From NCBI RefSeq assembly GCF_025780085.1, contig NZ_JAOXHL010000001.1:1-64000 (forward strand): a stretch of DNA of 64,000 bases, given 5' to 3'. This document shows, piece after piece, positions 9,039-19,688 of the stretch. The notes beneath the pieces are model-generated. The model made no database searches, was not told where the DNA came from, and saw only the letters and a list, made by a program, of their open reading frames with translations. Origin of the DNA: Ureaplasma miroungigenitalium (GTDB taxonomy: Bacteria; Bacillota_I; Bacilli_A; Mycoplasmatales; Mycoplasmoidaceae). Numbering within the stretch: the first letter of the stretch is position 1; each line of letters opens with the position of its first letter. Made by a program: the position numbers and the translations under genes.

Positions 9039-10505
9039 ATGCGCAATCTTTTACTTCTCCATAATTTAGCGATTAATGAGCATGCCCGAAACAATGAATT
9101 AAAGTCTCGATGATCTGTTAAAAAAATCATTAGTTATTCATTGTTAGTTCTTTATTTTATTATAAGTGTAGCCGTCCTTTTTACACTTCATAAATACTTC
9201 TTCCATACACCAAAAGCTATGGATATTGGACATTTATTAAGCTATAACAACTCTTTTATGTACTTTAAAAATGTGGCTTTTATCACACAGGGGACAATCC
9301 TGTTAATCTGCCAGTTTTTTAGTCTTTTTTTTATATATAAAATTATTAATTTTAATTCTTTTGATATCAAAAAATCATGATGGGCAATCACTGCGTATCT
9401 CAGCATTTTTGTTATTTCAATCGGACTTTATTTTGGATTTAGTATTCATAATTGAAATGACGTCTTTTATACAAGTTTTTTAGTGTTGATAATTACAATC
9501 ACACACCTAATGGTTTTTATTTTTATTAAATCAAAAATCTACAGTATTGATTTAACTTTTAATTTTAAAAAAATCTTTTACTTTATCGCCTATGCTGCCT
9601 TCATTATCTTTGTGTGTATTGGTGTTGGATTATTAGCTGGTTTTAGTTTTAATAACGAAGCATTTAATTTATTAAAAGCGAATAAAAACGCGATTAATAA
9701 TGAGTATGTGTCAAATAATTTATATGAGTTTTTTCATAATTTACACGTTATTTTAAACAATCCTGGATATGCAACATTGTTATTCTTTATTATTTGCTTA
9801 CTCACAGCTAATTTAGCCTGCATTGTTTTAGTGTTCATTTTAAATTTTAAAAAATACCGCAATCAATCCCATGAGAATACGCCTATATTAAGTTTTTGTG
9901 GTGTTATCTTATTAAGTGTTTTTTTATTCTTTTCAACAATTAGTTTTAATCAAAATAAATTAAATATTTACTCAACTTTTGACATTGTTGAAACACTTGA
10001 TTTATTGTATATAAATTTATTTTTTAGCATTTTATTTATTAGTGCTTTTTGTTTTGTTATTTTTTATGCGAAGACAAAAAACAAACTCAAAGATAAGCTC
10101 TTAGATTTATATATTATTTATCTTATTACACACTGAATGCTATCTTATTTGTTGGTTGCCAACCAAACTAATGAAGCACAAAATTTTTATATTATTTGGT
10201 TGACCTGTGTTGTTAGCATTATAAACTTTATAATTCTAATATCGCGTATGCCATTAGTTAAACGTTACCAACGTTATCGACTAAATATGCACTTACTTTT
10301 CATCATTACAATATTAATATTAAATGCATTAAACACTTGATTTAAACGTTATAATAACGATATATTTAATGATTACAATTTAAGTTTATGAAACATGACT
10401 TTCATCCCTTATTTAATTTATGCATTGACATCAACAATTATTAGAGGGTCAATATATATTAATTGAGTAATTAAAGTGAAAAATACAAAAACATTAAAAG
10501 TTTAG
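9039..10505 (+). CDS. Polytopic membrane protein of F1-like/X0 ATPase cluster
   Basis: 488-aa, strongly hydrophobic protein, ATG 9039, stop TAG 10503. After a short polar N-terminus (NLLLLHNLAINEHARNN) there are roughly 11-12 predicted membrane helices spread over the whole length. Several UGA codons are Trp. It is the first of seven genes in one operon ending with alpha- and beta-like subunits. In the published mycoplasma F1-like/X0 clusters this position is taken by a mycoplasma-specific membrane protein proposed to belong to the X0 part. It is not homologous in any visible way to F0 subunits a or c. The role is inferred from position. Confidence 0.72.
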
Positions 10506-10517
10506 AACGAGGTTCGT

Positions 10518-11063
10518 ATGATCAAGACAAAAAAAATAAATAATGAATTTAAAGAATTTCAAAAAAATCGTCAAGTTGAAGCTAATAAGACTGGTTTGCA
10601 AGGAATTTACCAACGTTTTTATGACGCTGTGCAATCAGATCAATACGTTAGCTTTGACGCACTTGTAAACACAGCGATGCTTGATGCACAATTGCCGTAT
10701 GACAAGACACTAATTCAAAGATTAAAAGAAAAAATCAATAATGCCTTAAAAGAAAAGAACGATATTGTAACCTCTTTCTTTGTTATTAGTTTTCAAAAAC
10801 AACCTAATTTAAGCTTATTTAAAACATATCCCGTAATTATGAATTCAGAAGGGTCGACACGTAATAGTGTTTCGCTTAAAGGCGACGTTAAAAATAGTGA
10901 TTTAAATCGTCTACTGATTGCCTTTGATAAATTAGCTTATCAGTTAATTGTTAGCGAGAATAAAAAACTAGAATTAGTTGATGAAATTATCGTTTACAAG
11001 CACGAGGAAACAAAAGTTTTAAAGTTGTTGTTTAGCGAAAACTTTTTAAAAAATAGGGAATAA
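10518..11063 (+). CDS. Soluble X protein of F1-like ATPase cluster, unknown role
   Basis: 181-aa, mostly charged protein without membrane segments, ATG 10518, 12 nt after the preceding stop. The N-terminus is Lys/Asn-rich; the remainder looks alpha/beta. No recognisable enzyme motif. It sits second in the seven-gene operon, between the polytopic protein and the gamma-like subunit, the place of a mycoplasma-specific subunit in type 2 F1-like clusters. A stalk or adaptor role (delta-like) is possible but only inference. Confidence 0.68.
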   Translation: MIKTKKINNEFKEFQKNRQVEANKTGLQGIYQRFYDAVQSDQYVSFDALVNTAMLDAQLPYDKTLIQRLKEKINNALKEKNDIVTSFFVISFQKQPNLSLFKTYPVIMNSEGSTRNSVSLKGDVKNSDLNRLLIAFDKLAYQLIVSENKKLELVDEIIVYKHEETKVLKLLFSENFLKNRE

Positions 11064-11065
11064 TT

Positions 11066-11944
11066 ATGAATTTAAAAAAGAAAAAGGAAATTGTTGATAA
11101 TTTTATTAAACTAAACGACATTGTTTCCTTGAACCGTTCGCTATCACTAATCACTATTCAACAATTAATGAAAAAAATTAAAAAACAAGAAAAAGCATTA
11201 ATTGCCCATATGAGTTTTTTAAACCAATTATCAAGAAAGCCTAAACGCATCGATAATCAACCAAAGACGCTATATATTTATTACGCGGTTAACGAAAAAT
11301 TTACATCTGGTTTTTATGATAATATCGAAAAATATTTACAAGATCATTTTTCTAGTCAACATGATTTATTAATTACTATCGGTGAACATGCTAAACATTT
11401 TAGTGAAACAGTGTTATCAACTAATCCTGATTTTCATTATTTAGATGTTCTAGATTTAAATTCCATAGCACGCGAACTAGCATGATTGAGTCAACGAAAT
11501 TTAAAGGCTCAACGCGTTAATCAAATCGTTTTCTTAATCCGTTCAAATAAAACACCTGCGATTAACACAGTGCTTTATCCACTAGAGGACTTTAATTTTC
11601 AACTTAGTTTAGATGAAAATAAAAAAAGTTTCTTTCGAACATTAAATCAACAACAATTTCAATTTTTTGAATCAGCCAAAGAGTTTGAAGATAATGCTTT
11701 AATTAGCTTTTTAACGCATGCTCTGCGAACCTTATTATTAGAATCATCATTCATTGTTTATAAAAATAAATTAATTCATGAAAATAAGATTTTAAAAGAT
11801 TTAGAAGTCAGAATTAAACGGGCTAAAATGAGTTTAAATCGATCAATGCGTGAACAAGAAATTCAAGAATTAAATTTAATTCACGATCATAAAAAACAAG
11901 GATTAAAAAAATATGACAAAGCACTACCGAAAAATCATCATTAA
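11066..11944 (+). CDS. F1-like ATPase gamma-like subunit (central rotor)
   Basis: 292-aa protein, ATG 11066, two nt after the previous stop. Layout matches ATP synthase gamma: a long N-terminal helix (residues 1-55, including EIVDNFIKLNDIVSLNRSLSLIT), a central alpha/beta Rossmann-like part (TLYIYYAVN ... DLLITIGEH), and a long C-terminal helical segment that pairs with the N-terminal one. Length is typical for gamma (about 285). UGA 11483-11485 is Trp. Sequence identity to canonical AtpG is low; the assignment rests on layout, length and position before an epsilon-like gene. Its end overlaps the next gene by 32 nt. Confidence 0.72.
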
Positions 11945-12374
11945 TACCTTTGATCAGTCATACACTTATCCCCTAGAAGGTCTAATTTATGTTAATTTAT
12001 ATCAAGAAGATACATGAATCGCTTTGAAAAATAATAATGCTTCTTGTTTATCAATAGGAACCTATAAATTAGTCTTAACAAATGGTAAGGAGTTAATTTT
12101 TCACTTGCATTATGGTTTAGTTTATCTTTTTGAAGATACAATTCAAATCCATACCGATCAAGCACTAACTTTTTATAAGATTAATAAAAAAGCGGCTATG
12201 GCTAAGGGTTGAAAAACTACACGTGAAGCAGAACATTTTCTATGAAATAACTTAGTTCAACAAACTGATCAATTAACAGATGATACTACTTATGTCAAAA
12301 ACCAGTTTTTGATTTTTGAAAAATATGTTCAAATAATGAATCAACGTTTATATTTAATTGCTGATGAGGATTAA
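11913..12374 (+). CDS. F1-like ATPase epsilon-like subunit
   Basis: 153-aa protein starting at ATG 11913 inside the end of the gamma-like gene. The N-terminal ~90 residues are a run of short beta-strands (IIINTFDQ, GTYKLVLTNGKELIFHLHYG, LVYLFED) as in the beta-sandwich of epsilon subunits, followed by a helical C-terminal half. Length is close to epsilon (about 135). Two UGA codons in the first 110 residues are Trp. The gamma-epsilon gene order and translational overlap support the call; direct sequence similarity is weak. Confidence 0.65.
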
Positions 12375-12377
12375 AAT

Positions 12378-14627
12378 ATGAGTCAAATTAAAAAGAAATG
12401 GTGACAGTTGTTAGGGGTTGCCATTCCGCTAACCGGATTAACAATTGTCATGATGAACAATGACCAACAGCCAAATGAAAAACCAGCTAGTAAACCGAAA
12501 ACACCAGCTGAACTACAGAAGTTACAAAAACTTTTGCAAGAACAAAATGAAATTCATTTGAAGTCATTAATTAGTGCTTTATTGAAAATTGCTGATGATT
12601 CATTATTAGAGTTAGAAAAAAACACCTACGATAATGAAGAAAACAAAAATAAATTTGCTACTGTTGATGAATTTAACAAGTACAAAGTTGCTCGTCGTTT
12701 TTATCTATATAAAGTTAAAGAATTTATTAGTGCTAACCAAGAAACGATTTTAAAAGATCCTCGAACTTTTGGTTTTATTATTAACGCCCCACACGTGATC
12801 GCTGACAACTCTTATTTTCATAATGCTAATATCCATTTGATGGAAGAAGACTACCCGAATTCATTTTGAGGAGATACACCAGAAAGTGATTATAGTGCAC
12901 AGACGAATCCTTATTTCAAATACATAAAAGAAACTGATCCCCAAAAGATTCAACAGATGTTAAATGAATATGACGAAGCTCAATTTAAAACATATATTAA
13001 CACATATTATAATGATTTATATAATCGTGCTCGAACGGTCTTCTTTAACGATGATGATAGTCCCATCATGGATAAGGACTTTAAAATTATTAATGATCCC
13101 AATTCCTCTGCATTCATTGCTTCTAACCCCATTACTGACGATCCCTTTATCGAAACATGAGATCAATGAATTGTTAAAAAAATTACCACACGTTTTAGCG
13201 TCTTTGATTTAGAACAAAATAATAAAATTATTGAACCTAAAAAAGAAGATCCAAAAAAACCCGAAAAACCTGACAAACCAGATGAACCAAGTGATGATTT
13301 GGTTAATCCGCCGGTTATTAATGATACAGAAATTAAAGATCTTGTAAGTGATCAAAATGACGTTATTAATAAACAGGATGCTAAATTCATTAATGATTTA
13401 AAAAAGGTGGATATTTTCATTCATCCCGAAATTACTCCCGATAAATATCATGAATTTGTCAAAGATTTCCAACAATTAAAAAAAGAACAAAAGCTGAACC
13501 AATATTTTCTTGTTAACTACCCGCTAAATGATTTTATTGAATATCGTTTACAAGCCGTTCGTTTGAATGAACTAAACGAAATCGTCGCTACAGTTAGTGT
13601 TTTTAATAACATTAAAAAAACGCCTTTAGCATTTGATGAACAACATAAAACATATGATATAGTAATCTGAAACACGAGTCAAAAACATATTCAACAATAC
13701 CTTTCAAAAAATAATGTTTTTAGTTCTCAGTTAAATAAGCAATACTACGAATTAATTTATTATACAAATCAACAAATGAGTACATACTTCTTTCCAAACA
13801 CTCATCAAGATCAATCAGTAGCTGCTATTAGTCAGTGATTTGATTATCAGAAAGAAATAAAAAATGTCATTATTGATCACCAACCAGAACTTGAAAAAAA
13901 GAAGTTAATTGAACATCAAAAATTAGTTCAACGAGAACGACTAAATTTAAATATTTTAAATACTTATTACTACCGAATGGTTAATTTACCAAGTTTTCAA
14001 CAAAAGTATTTAGCTATTATCAATGAATATTATAAAAATGATAATTTAACGAATGACCAAATTCAAGAAGTATGCATAAAGAGCACTGATTTATTACTAG
14101 ATTATTTCAAGGCGATTCGTTTGCAAACAAAAACATATCATCCAGAAGATAATTTGATGCACGAAAGTATTAATATCTTTCAACAAACATATAATTTCGT
14201 CTTTAGTCTTAAAAAAAGTAAATACCAAAACGATTTGAAAAATCTGTATATAAAAATTACTAAACAAGTTAATCAATTTTATAATCAAGCACGACGTTTG
14301 AGTTTACAACATAATATGGACAATGCCAAATGGTTTGCAGAAATTAGTTCCTTATTACAAAAAGCTAAGCAAACCCTTTTAAAATTAAACTACATCGAAC
14401 AAACATTGCGATGACATGAAAACGAAGATCTTCAAGTCTATGAAAAATATGCTCAAAATGCTTTAAGTGAACTACAAGCACTTTGAAAAACTAATCAACA
14501 TCCGAATTACCAAGCATTATATGCAGCAATACCGATTAGCATTATTCTTGTAGTCTTGATTATCATGAGCAGTCTTTTATATATAAAGCACAAAAAAACA
14601 CTTTTCAAAAAGCGAGGAATTAAATAA
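12378..14627 (+). CDS. Large bitopic surface protein of F1-like/X0 ATPase cluster
   Basis: 749-aa protein, ATG 12378 just after the epsilon-like stop. A hydrophobic helix at about residues 10-25 starts the protein, and a second one (AIPISIILVVLIIMSSLLYI, about 712-731) lies at the C-terminus with a basic cytoplasmic tail, so almost 690 residues probably face outside. The extracellular part is helical, Gln/Asn/Lys-rich, with a Lys/Pro/Glu linker near residues 290-310. Seven or more UGA codons are Trp. It is the X-type component expected between epsilon-like and alpha-like genes. Such a protein could couple ATP hydrolysis inside to mechanical work on surface proteins such as MIB-MIP; that is inference. 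Confidence 0.72.
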
Positions 14628-14628
14628 T

Positions 14629-16155
14629 ATGTCAAATAATAATCCTAAAATTATTGCCATACAAGACTATGTTGTTTTAGCTGAAGCTAATTTTACTTTT
14701 AAAGAACGACAAGGTTTTTATGCCAAAAATAAACCACATATAAAAGCCATTGTGTTAAACGCTTTTGTCAATCAAGCCTTTTTATTAATCGATAATTACA
14801 GTAATGATTTTCAAATTGGTGACGAATTAATTGCTGATGAGCAATACTCATCTGTGCAAACTTCTTTAAATTTCTTTGGCCATGTAATTAATATTGATAA
14901 CCAAATTTTAGACACTCAAGATGTGATGGAAATGACTTATTTACCCGTTAAAAATAAAACATTTTCAATCGCAAGTAATATGATGCACCGTCGTCGCTTA
15001 GATCAACAATTATATACGGGAATTCATGCTATTGATTTATTTAACCCAATCGGGCTAGGTCAACGTGAATTAATCCTAGGAGATCGGCAAACCGGTAAAA
15101 CACACATTGCCTTAAACACTATTATTAATCAAAAAAATAAAAATATTAAATGTATTTACGTGAGTATCGGGCAAAAACGTCAAAGTTTATCGTATGTATA
15201 TAACACATTGAAAGCTCATGGCGCTTTAGAATACACAATGATTATTGACGCTCCGAGCACATCACCTTTTCAACAATTTCTAGCACCTTATATAGCTATG
15301 GCTCATGCTGAAAACTTAGCACATGAATACGATGTTTTAGTCATCTATGATGATTTAACAAAACATGCGAATATTTATCGTGAAATTTCTTTATTAACAA
15401 ATAAACCGATTGCGAAAGAAGCCTACCCTGCTGATGTTTTTTATGCCCACTCTTCATTATTAGAACGTTCAGGTGCTTTTATTGATGCTAAAACGATCAC
15501 TTGCTTACCTATTATTACAACAATTGATAATGATGTTACATCATTCATTGCATCAAACGTTATTAGTATAACGGATGGACAAATTATTATGAATGCTAAC
15601 ATGTTTGCAAACGGACAATTACCAGCCGTTGATATTGATTTATCAGTTTCAAGAACTGGTTCATCTGTACAAACGAATACGATGGCCAAAATCGCTAGTA
15701 GTTTAGCCAAGGTTTATCGTGCTTACCGTAAACAATTAAAATTATCAAAAATACATTATGAATTTGATGAACGAACTCAAACATTAATGCAAAAAGGTCA
15801 ACAAATTGCAAGTTTTTTATTACAAAGAAACTTTCAACAACCAACGAAAACTGGTTTAATAATTGCGACTAAAGCCATTGATTGAGAATTACTAACACCG
15901 TTATATGAAACTAATAAATTAATTCAATTTCTTGGACATGTGATTAATAACGACATCCGCGCTAACCAGTTATTTAAAAAGATTTTAAGCGAACAAAGCG
16001 TTGATGAACAACTATGCAAAGCTTATTTTGTTTCCTTAACTAACCAGTTTTATAAAGCGATGCACATCGATTATCAAATCAAAAGTAAAATTCCTACAAT
16101 TGGGATTAAAGATAGTTTGCTAATCACTATCATTAAAGGATTGAAGGGAGAATAA
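14629..16155 (+). CDS. F1-like ATPase alpha-like subunit
   Basis: 508-aa protein, ATG 14629, one nt after the previous stop. N-terminal beta-barrel domain, then a nucleotide-binding domain with the alpha-type P-loop GDRQTGKT at residues 151-158 and VSRTGSSVQT, equivalent to the VSRVGGAAQ segment of AtpA containing the arginine finger. The QTGKT form is characteristic of alpha rather than beta subunits. UGA 15883-15885 is Trp. Sequence departs clearly from housekeeping AtpA, in keeping with the mycoplasma paralogues called F1-like. It pairs with the beta-like subunit downstream in an expected alpha3beta3 hexamer on the cytoplasmic face. Confidence 0.9.
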
Positions 16156-16157
16156 AA

Positions 16158-17549
16158 ATGTCAGCTAAAATAGTTAAAATTTTTACTAATGTAGTCGAAA
16201 TCGAGTTATCAAAACCTTATGACAATTTGCAAATTGATCATGTGTTAACGATGCATGATGGAACAACTTATTTATTAATTAAATCAATCATTTCAGACCA
16301 ATTAATTCGTGCGGTCGTCTTGCATAGTACTCAGGATATTCAAATTTACGATGATGTACAAATTACTGAACAATTTTTACAAGTACCGGTTGGTCAGAAA
16401 GCTAAAAATCAGGTTTTTGATATTTTGGGTCATAACTTATCACAACCAAACACACAAAATGATGATTTAAAATATGTCAATATGAACTCGTTGATTCAAA
16501 AAACAAAGCAATTAAATAGACCACGAACCATATTGCAAACAGGAATTAAAATTATTGACTTTTTCACTCCTATTGTTGTTGGCCAAAAATTAGGTATTTT
16601 TGGGGGTGCTGGTGTCGGTAAAACCGTTTTAATTAAAGAAATTATTTTTAATGCCAAAAAGATGGCCACTAAAATCGCACCTATTTTTATTGGATCAGGT
16701 GAACGTTCACGTGAAGGTTTAGAATTGTATGAAGAATTAGTACAAGCCAATTTAATGAGTTCTTCAACAATGTTTATTGCGCAAATGAACGAAACACCAG
16801 CTGCGCGAGCTAATATCGTACCTTATGGAATTACTTGCGCTGAATATTTACGGGATGTGCAAAAAGAAGATGTGTTGTTATTCATCGATAATATATATCG
16901 GTTCATTCAAGCAGCTAATGAAGTTGCATCGTCTTTAGATAAAAAAACAAGTATTGGTGGATACCAAGCAACCTTAGATTCGGATGTTTCATTCATCCAA
17001 GATCGTTTGTATGCGAATGAAAATGGTTCCATTACTTCATTCCAAACAGTCTTCTTACCAATGGATGATATCTCTGACCCGGCTGCTGTTTCCTTATTTG
17101 CCCACTTAGATGGAGCTTTAGTCTTATCACGGGATATGATGGCTAAAAACTTATATCCTGCGATTGATCCTTTAGAATCACACTCTATTTCTCTCAATCC
17201 AGAAATCATTGGTCACAAACACTTTGATGCCGTCATTAAAGTTAAAAGTATCTTAAAACAATATAAGGATTTAGAAGATGTTATCATGGTGTTAGGAATT
17301 GATGAATTAGATCCAGAAAGTAAAAAAGTTGTCAAAATTGCTTTACAATTACAAAACTTCTTCACCCAAAATTTCTTTATGGCTGAGCACTTTACAAAAG
17401 AAAAAGGTGTTTATGTTTCTCTTGAAGATACAGTCAATAGTGTCCTAAGAATTGTGAATGGTGAATTTATTAATCAAAACCCCGAAATCTTTGCTTTCAT
17501 TGGGTCAAACCTAGACATGCCTAATGATGAACAGTTAAACAAAAAATAA
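16158..17549 (+). CDS. F1-like ATPase beta-like (catalytic) subunit
   Basis: 463-aa protein, ATG 16158. P-loop GGAGVGKT at residues 149-156, catalytic region GSGERSREG (the GERTREG segment of AtpB, with Ser in place of Thr), Walker B LLFIDNIYRF, and SIGGYQATLDSD, matching the AVGYQPTL segment. These show that ATP hydrolysis is intact. It is somewhat shorter than AtpB (about 470) and lacks UGA codons. It is last in the operon and followed by a terminator. Housekeeping F1F0 genes are not in this window, so this is the second, mycoplasma-specific ATPase. Confidence 0.93.
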   Translation: MSAKIVKIFTNVVEIELSKPYDNLQIDHVLTMHDGTTYLLIKSIISDQLIRAVVLHSTQDIQIYDDVQITEQFLQVPVGQKAKNQVFDILGHNLSQPNTQNDDLKYVNMNSLIQKTKQLNRPRTILQTGIKIIDFFTPIVVGQKLGIFGGAGVGKTVLIKEIIFNAKKMATKIAPIFIGSGERSREGLELYEELVQANLMSSSTMFIAQMNETPAARANIVPYGITCAEYLRDVQKEDVLLFIDNIYRFIQAANEVASSLDKKTSIGGYQATLDSDVSFIQDRLYANENGSITSFQTVFLPMDDISDPAAVSLFAHLDGALVLSRDMMAKNLYPAIDPLESHSISLNPEIIGHKHFDAVIKVKSILKQYKDLEDVIMVLGIDELDPESKKVVKIALQLQNFFTQNFFMAEHFTKEKGVYVSLEDTVNSVLRIVNGEFINQNPEIFAFIGSNLDMPNDEQLNKK

Positions 17550-17568
17550 GCCATGAGCTTATTTTTTT
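17545..17568 (+). terminator. Intrinsic terminator of the F1-like ATPase operon
   Basis: AATAAGC / GCTTATT stem with a 5-nt loop and a T7 tail directly overlapping the stop codon of the beta-like gene. The following 17569-17780 holds no gene that I can support; a 20-codon signal-peptide-like frame at about 17645 is too short to call. Confidence 0.8.
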
Positions 17569-17780
17569 ATATATATTAATCTATTAAAAATATGTGAAAA
17601 AACGATCATTGGTCAAAATGCATCATTCAATCGAATGGGAATATATGAAAAAAAGACCTGCCTACTTTTGTTTTATAACATCTATAGCACTTGTGCGCAG
17701 TGTATAAAAAACAGTAAGTAAGCAACTTGAAAAGCAATTCTGTTATCCTTCACAACTATTGATAACTTAAAAAGTTATAA

Positions 17781-18482
17781 TTAAGCTTTTCTTATTGAAT
17801 ACCATTTGCCTGGTATAACATTAATAACTAAGTCATCATCTTCAGGTTTTAAACACCGAATAATCCGATTATTAGGTATCATTTGATTTGGTAATTCGTT
17901 TTGTTCAATATATATAGTTTCTAATCTAACAGCTGTATTTGTAAAACTATCATCAATTTCGTGAGGATTAAAACTGCCCTCTACCATAGCTAATGGATCA
18001 TTTAATGATTCGACAATTTCGCTTAATTGTTCAGGGACTTCGACTTCACCATCACGCATATCAGCTAACAAATCTCTTATAGTTTCTAATTCATCATAAT
18101 CTATGTTACCCCAAATTAAAACCATTAAAGCATCTGATAAATCTCCTGGTTCATATAGCAGTGGAGAAGCTTGCATCACCATTGGAAATATTAGTTCTGC
18201 ATTTGCATACGCATTATTGATTTCTTATTTTTAAAAAATAAAAGGTTCTCCTACAATATCTAAAAAGATCTCTGTATTTATATCTCTTGGTGTTTGAATA
18301 TAAGGTTTCAATCTTGATAAATCTGTTCTTCCTAATTTTTCTAAAAGAACATTTTTTTCTGCTTGTCTTTTTAACAATTTTTTTCTCAACTCTTTAACAT
18401 CTATACCTTGTTTTTCCATTTGATCTAAATCTTCGAGTGTTAATCTATCTTCTCAATCTGTCATTCCATTAAAAAATTTCAT
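17781..18482 (-). pseudogene. Unknown gene split by two in-frame TAA codons
   Basis: ATG 18482-18480 opens an 83-codon frame (MKFFNGMTDW..., one UGA as Trp) that stops at TAA 18233-18231. After one AAA codon a second TAA (18227-18225) follows, and the very same frame then stays open for 148 further codons to TAA 17781-17783, without any start codon until ATG 18182. The two pieces together would give about 233 residues, rich in acidic residues, no membrane segment. This fits an inactivated gene in which Lys or similar codons became TAA. Alternatively the second half is translated from ATG 18182 (133 aa). No family recognised. Confidence 0.6.
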
Positions 18483-18795
18483 TATTGTACCTTTTTTTTA
18501 TTTACAATAGCACGTTATTTAAAAAAAACCTAAAAATTTCTATCTTTTATTCTTTTAATGTTGTAAACAGCTTCTTATTTCTAGTTTATAAAATTAATTG
18601 CGGATTATTTACTCATTGCAAAGTTTTGAACTGTAGGAAACTTGGGGGTATGGTATATGACTCCTTAAGTTTTATCCTTTGTATTTTACATTTGTAACCT
18701 TGTTATCAATCTTTTTTTATTAGAGTTATTAATTTTTGATGATAAAAAGCAAATGATTATAGTTTTTTAACTTATAAATGGGTTTGAAAACAAAT
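18483..18795. other. AT-rich intergenic region without a supported gene
   Basis: About 310 nt between the broken gene and the rpsD terminator. I see only short frames lacking ribosome sites. The minus-strand TGCTATTGT near 18505-18513 could be a weak extended -10 for the broken gene. Confidence 0.5.
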
Positions 18796-18821
18796 AAAAA
18801 AACTACCCTGAGGTAGTTTTT
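18796..18821 (-). terminator. Terminator of rpsD
   Basis: AAAACTACC / GGTAGTTTT perfect 9-bp stem with 4-nt loop and T-run on the minus strand (also usable on plus). Confidence 0.85.
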
Positions 18822-18845
18822 GATGTATGCAATTATAAAGAAAAA

Positions 18846-19454
18846 TTACATTAAACGGTTGTATCATTCAACCACGTATGCTTCATTTACGTCTGCTGGT
18901 AATTCTTCACGTTCAGGTAAACGAGCTAATTTAAATACTTTCTTTTCAGCATCGATTGTATCGATGAATGGAGAAGCTTTGTTTTGTGTGTTTTTGATAA
19001 TCGGCATATCAAAAGCTGAAGCTTTTAATGAGATAACATCACCAACGCTTAATAAAGCTGAAGGGATATTATTTTTCTTATCATTAACTAACACATGGTT
19101 GTGGTTAACTAATTGACGAGCTGCACGACGTGTTGGAGCTAATCCAGCACGGAAGACAACTGAGTCTAAACGTGATTCTAAAACTTGTAGTAAGTCTAGA
19201 GTTAACACTCCACCTTTTTTCATAGCAACTTTATATAAACGACGGAATTGACGATCGTTTAAACCATAAAGGTACATTAATTTTTGTTTTTCTAATAATT
19301 GTTGACCATAGTTTGATAACTTAACTTTTTTGTTACCATGTTGACCTGGTCCATAAGTTCTTTTTTTACCTGTATTAAATTCTTTATTGTTTTCTAATAA
19401 TGAAAACCCTAAATGACGAGATTTACGGTAAATACTTCCTGTATAACGACTCAT
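18846..19454 (-). CDS. rpsD: 30S ribosomal protein S4
   Basis: 202-aa protein starting MSRYTGSIYRKSRHLGFSL, with the S4 marks YGPGQHG, YGLNDRQFRRLY, LESRLDSVVFRAGLAPTRRAARQLVNHNHVLVN (the S4 RNA-binding fold) and a short C-terminal tail read through UGA 18866-18864 as Trp. S4 is a primary 16S rRNA-binding protein and an assembly initiator. ATG 19454 is behind AAAGGAA. It is transcribed alone, with a structured leader upstream and a terminator downstream. Confidence 0.98.
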
Positions 19455-19620
19455 ATTTGTTATTTCCTTTCATAGTTTAGGCATATAACAACGGTGGTCA
19501 ACTCCGTTTGCATAATTTAGTTTTAATAATTTCAGAATGATAGCAATTCTTACTATTAAAGCGAAAGTAACTAAATATTTGCAGAATATGTTGACCTGCT
19601 TATCATATGCTTATATTATT
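19455..19620 (-). promoter_or_regulatory. Structured 5' leader of rpsD, possible S4 autoregulatory element
   Basis: On the minus strand about 150 nt separate a likely start region from the rpsD ATG. GGTCAAC (19596-19590) is complementary to GTTGACC (19502-19496); the latter lies in the loop of a local hairpin AACGG...CCGTT, so a pseudoknot can form just upstream of the SD. Firmicute rpsD mRNAs are known to be feedback-controlled by S4 through leader structure; that this is one is inference. Confidence 0.45.
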
Positions 19621-19688
19621 TTAACACAAAATTATATATTTAGAAACCTAAAAACATTTTATAATTAATAACATAGTGGAGGTTTCTT

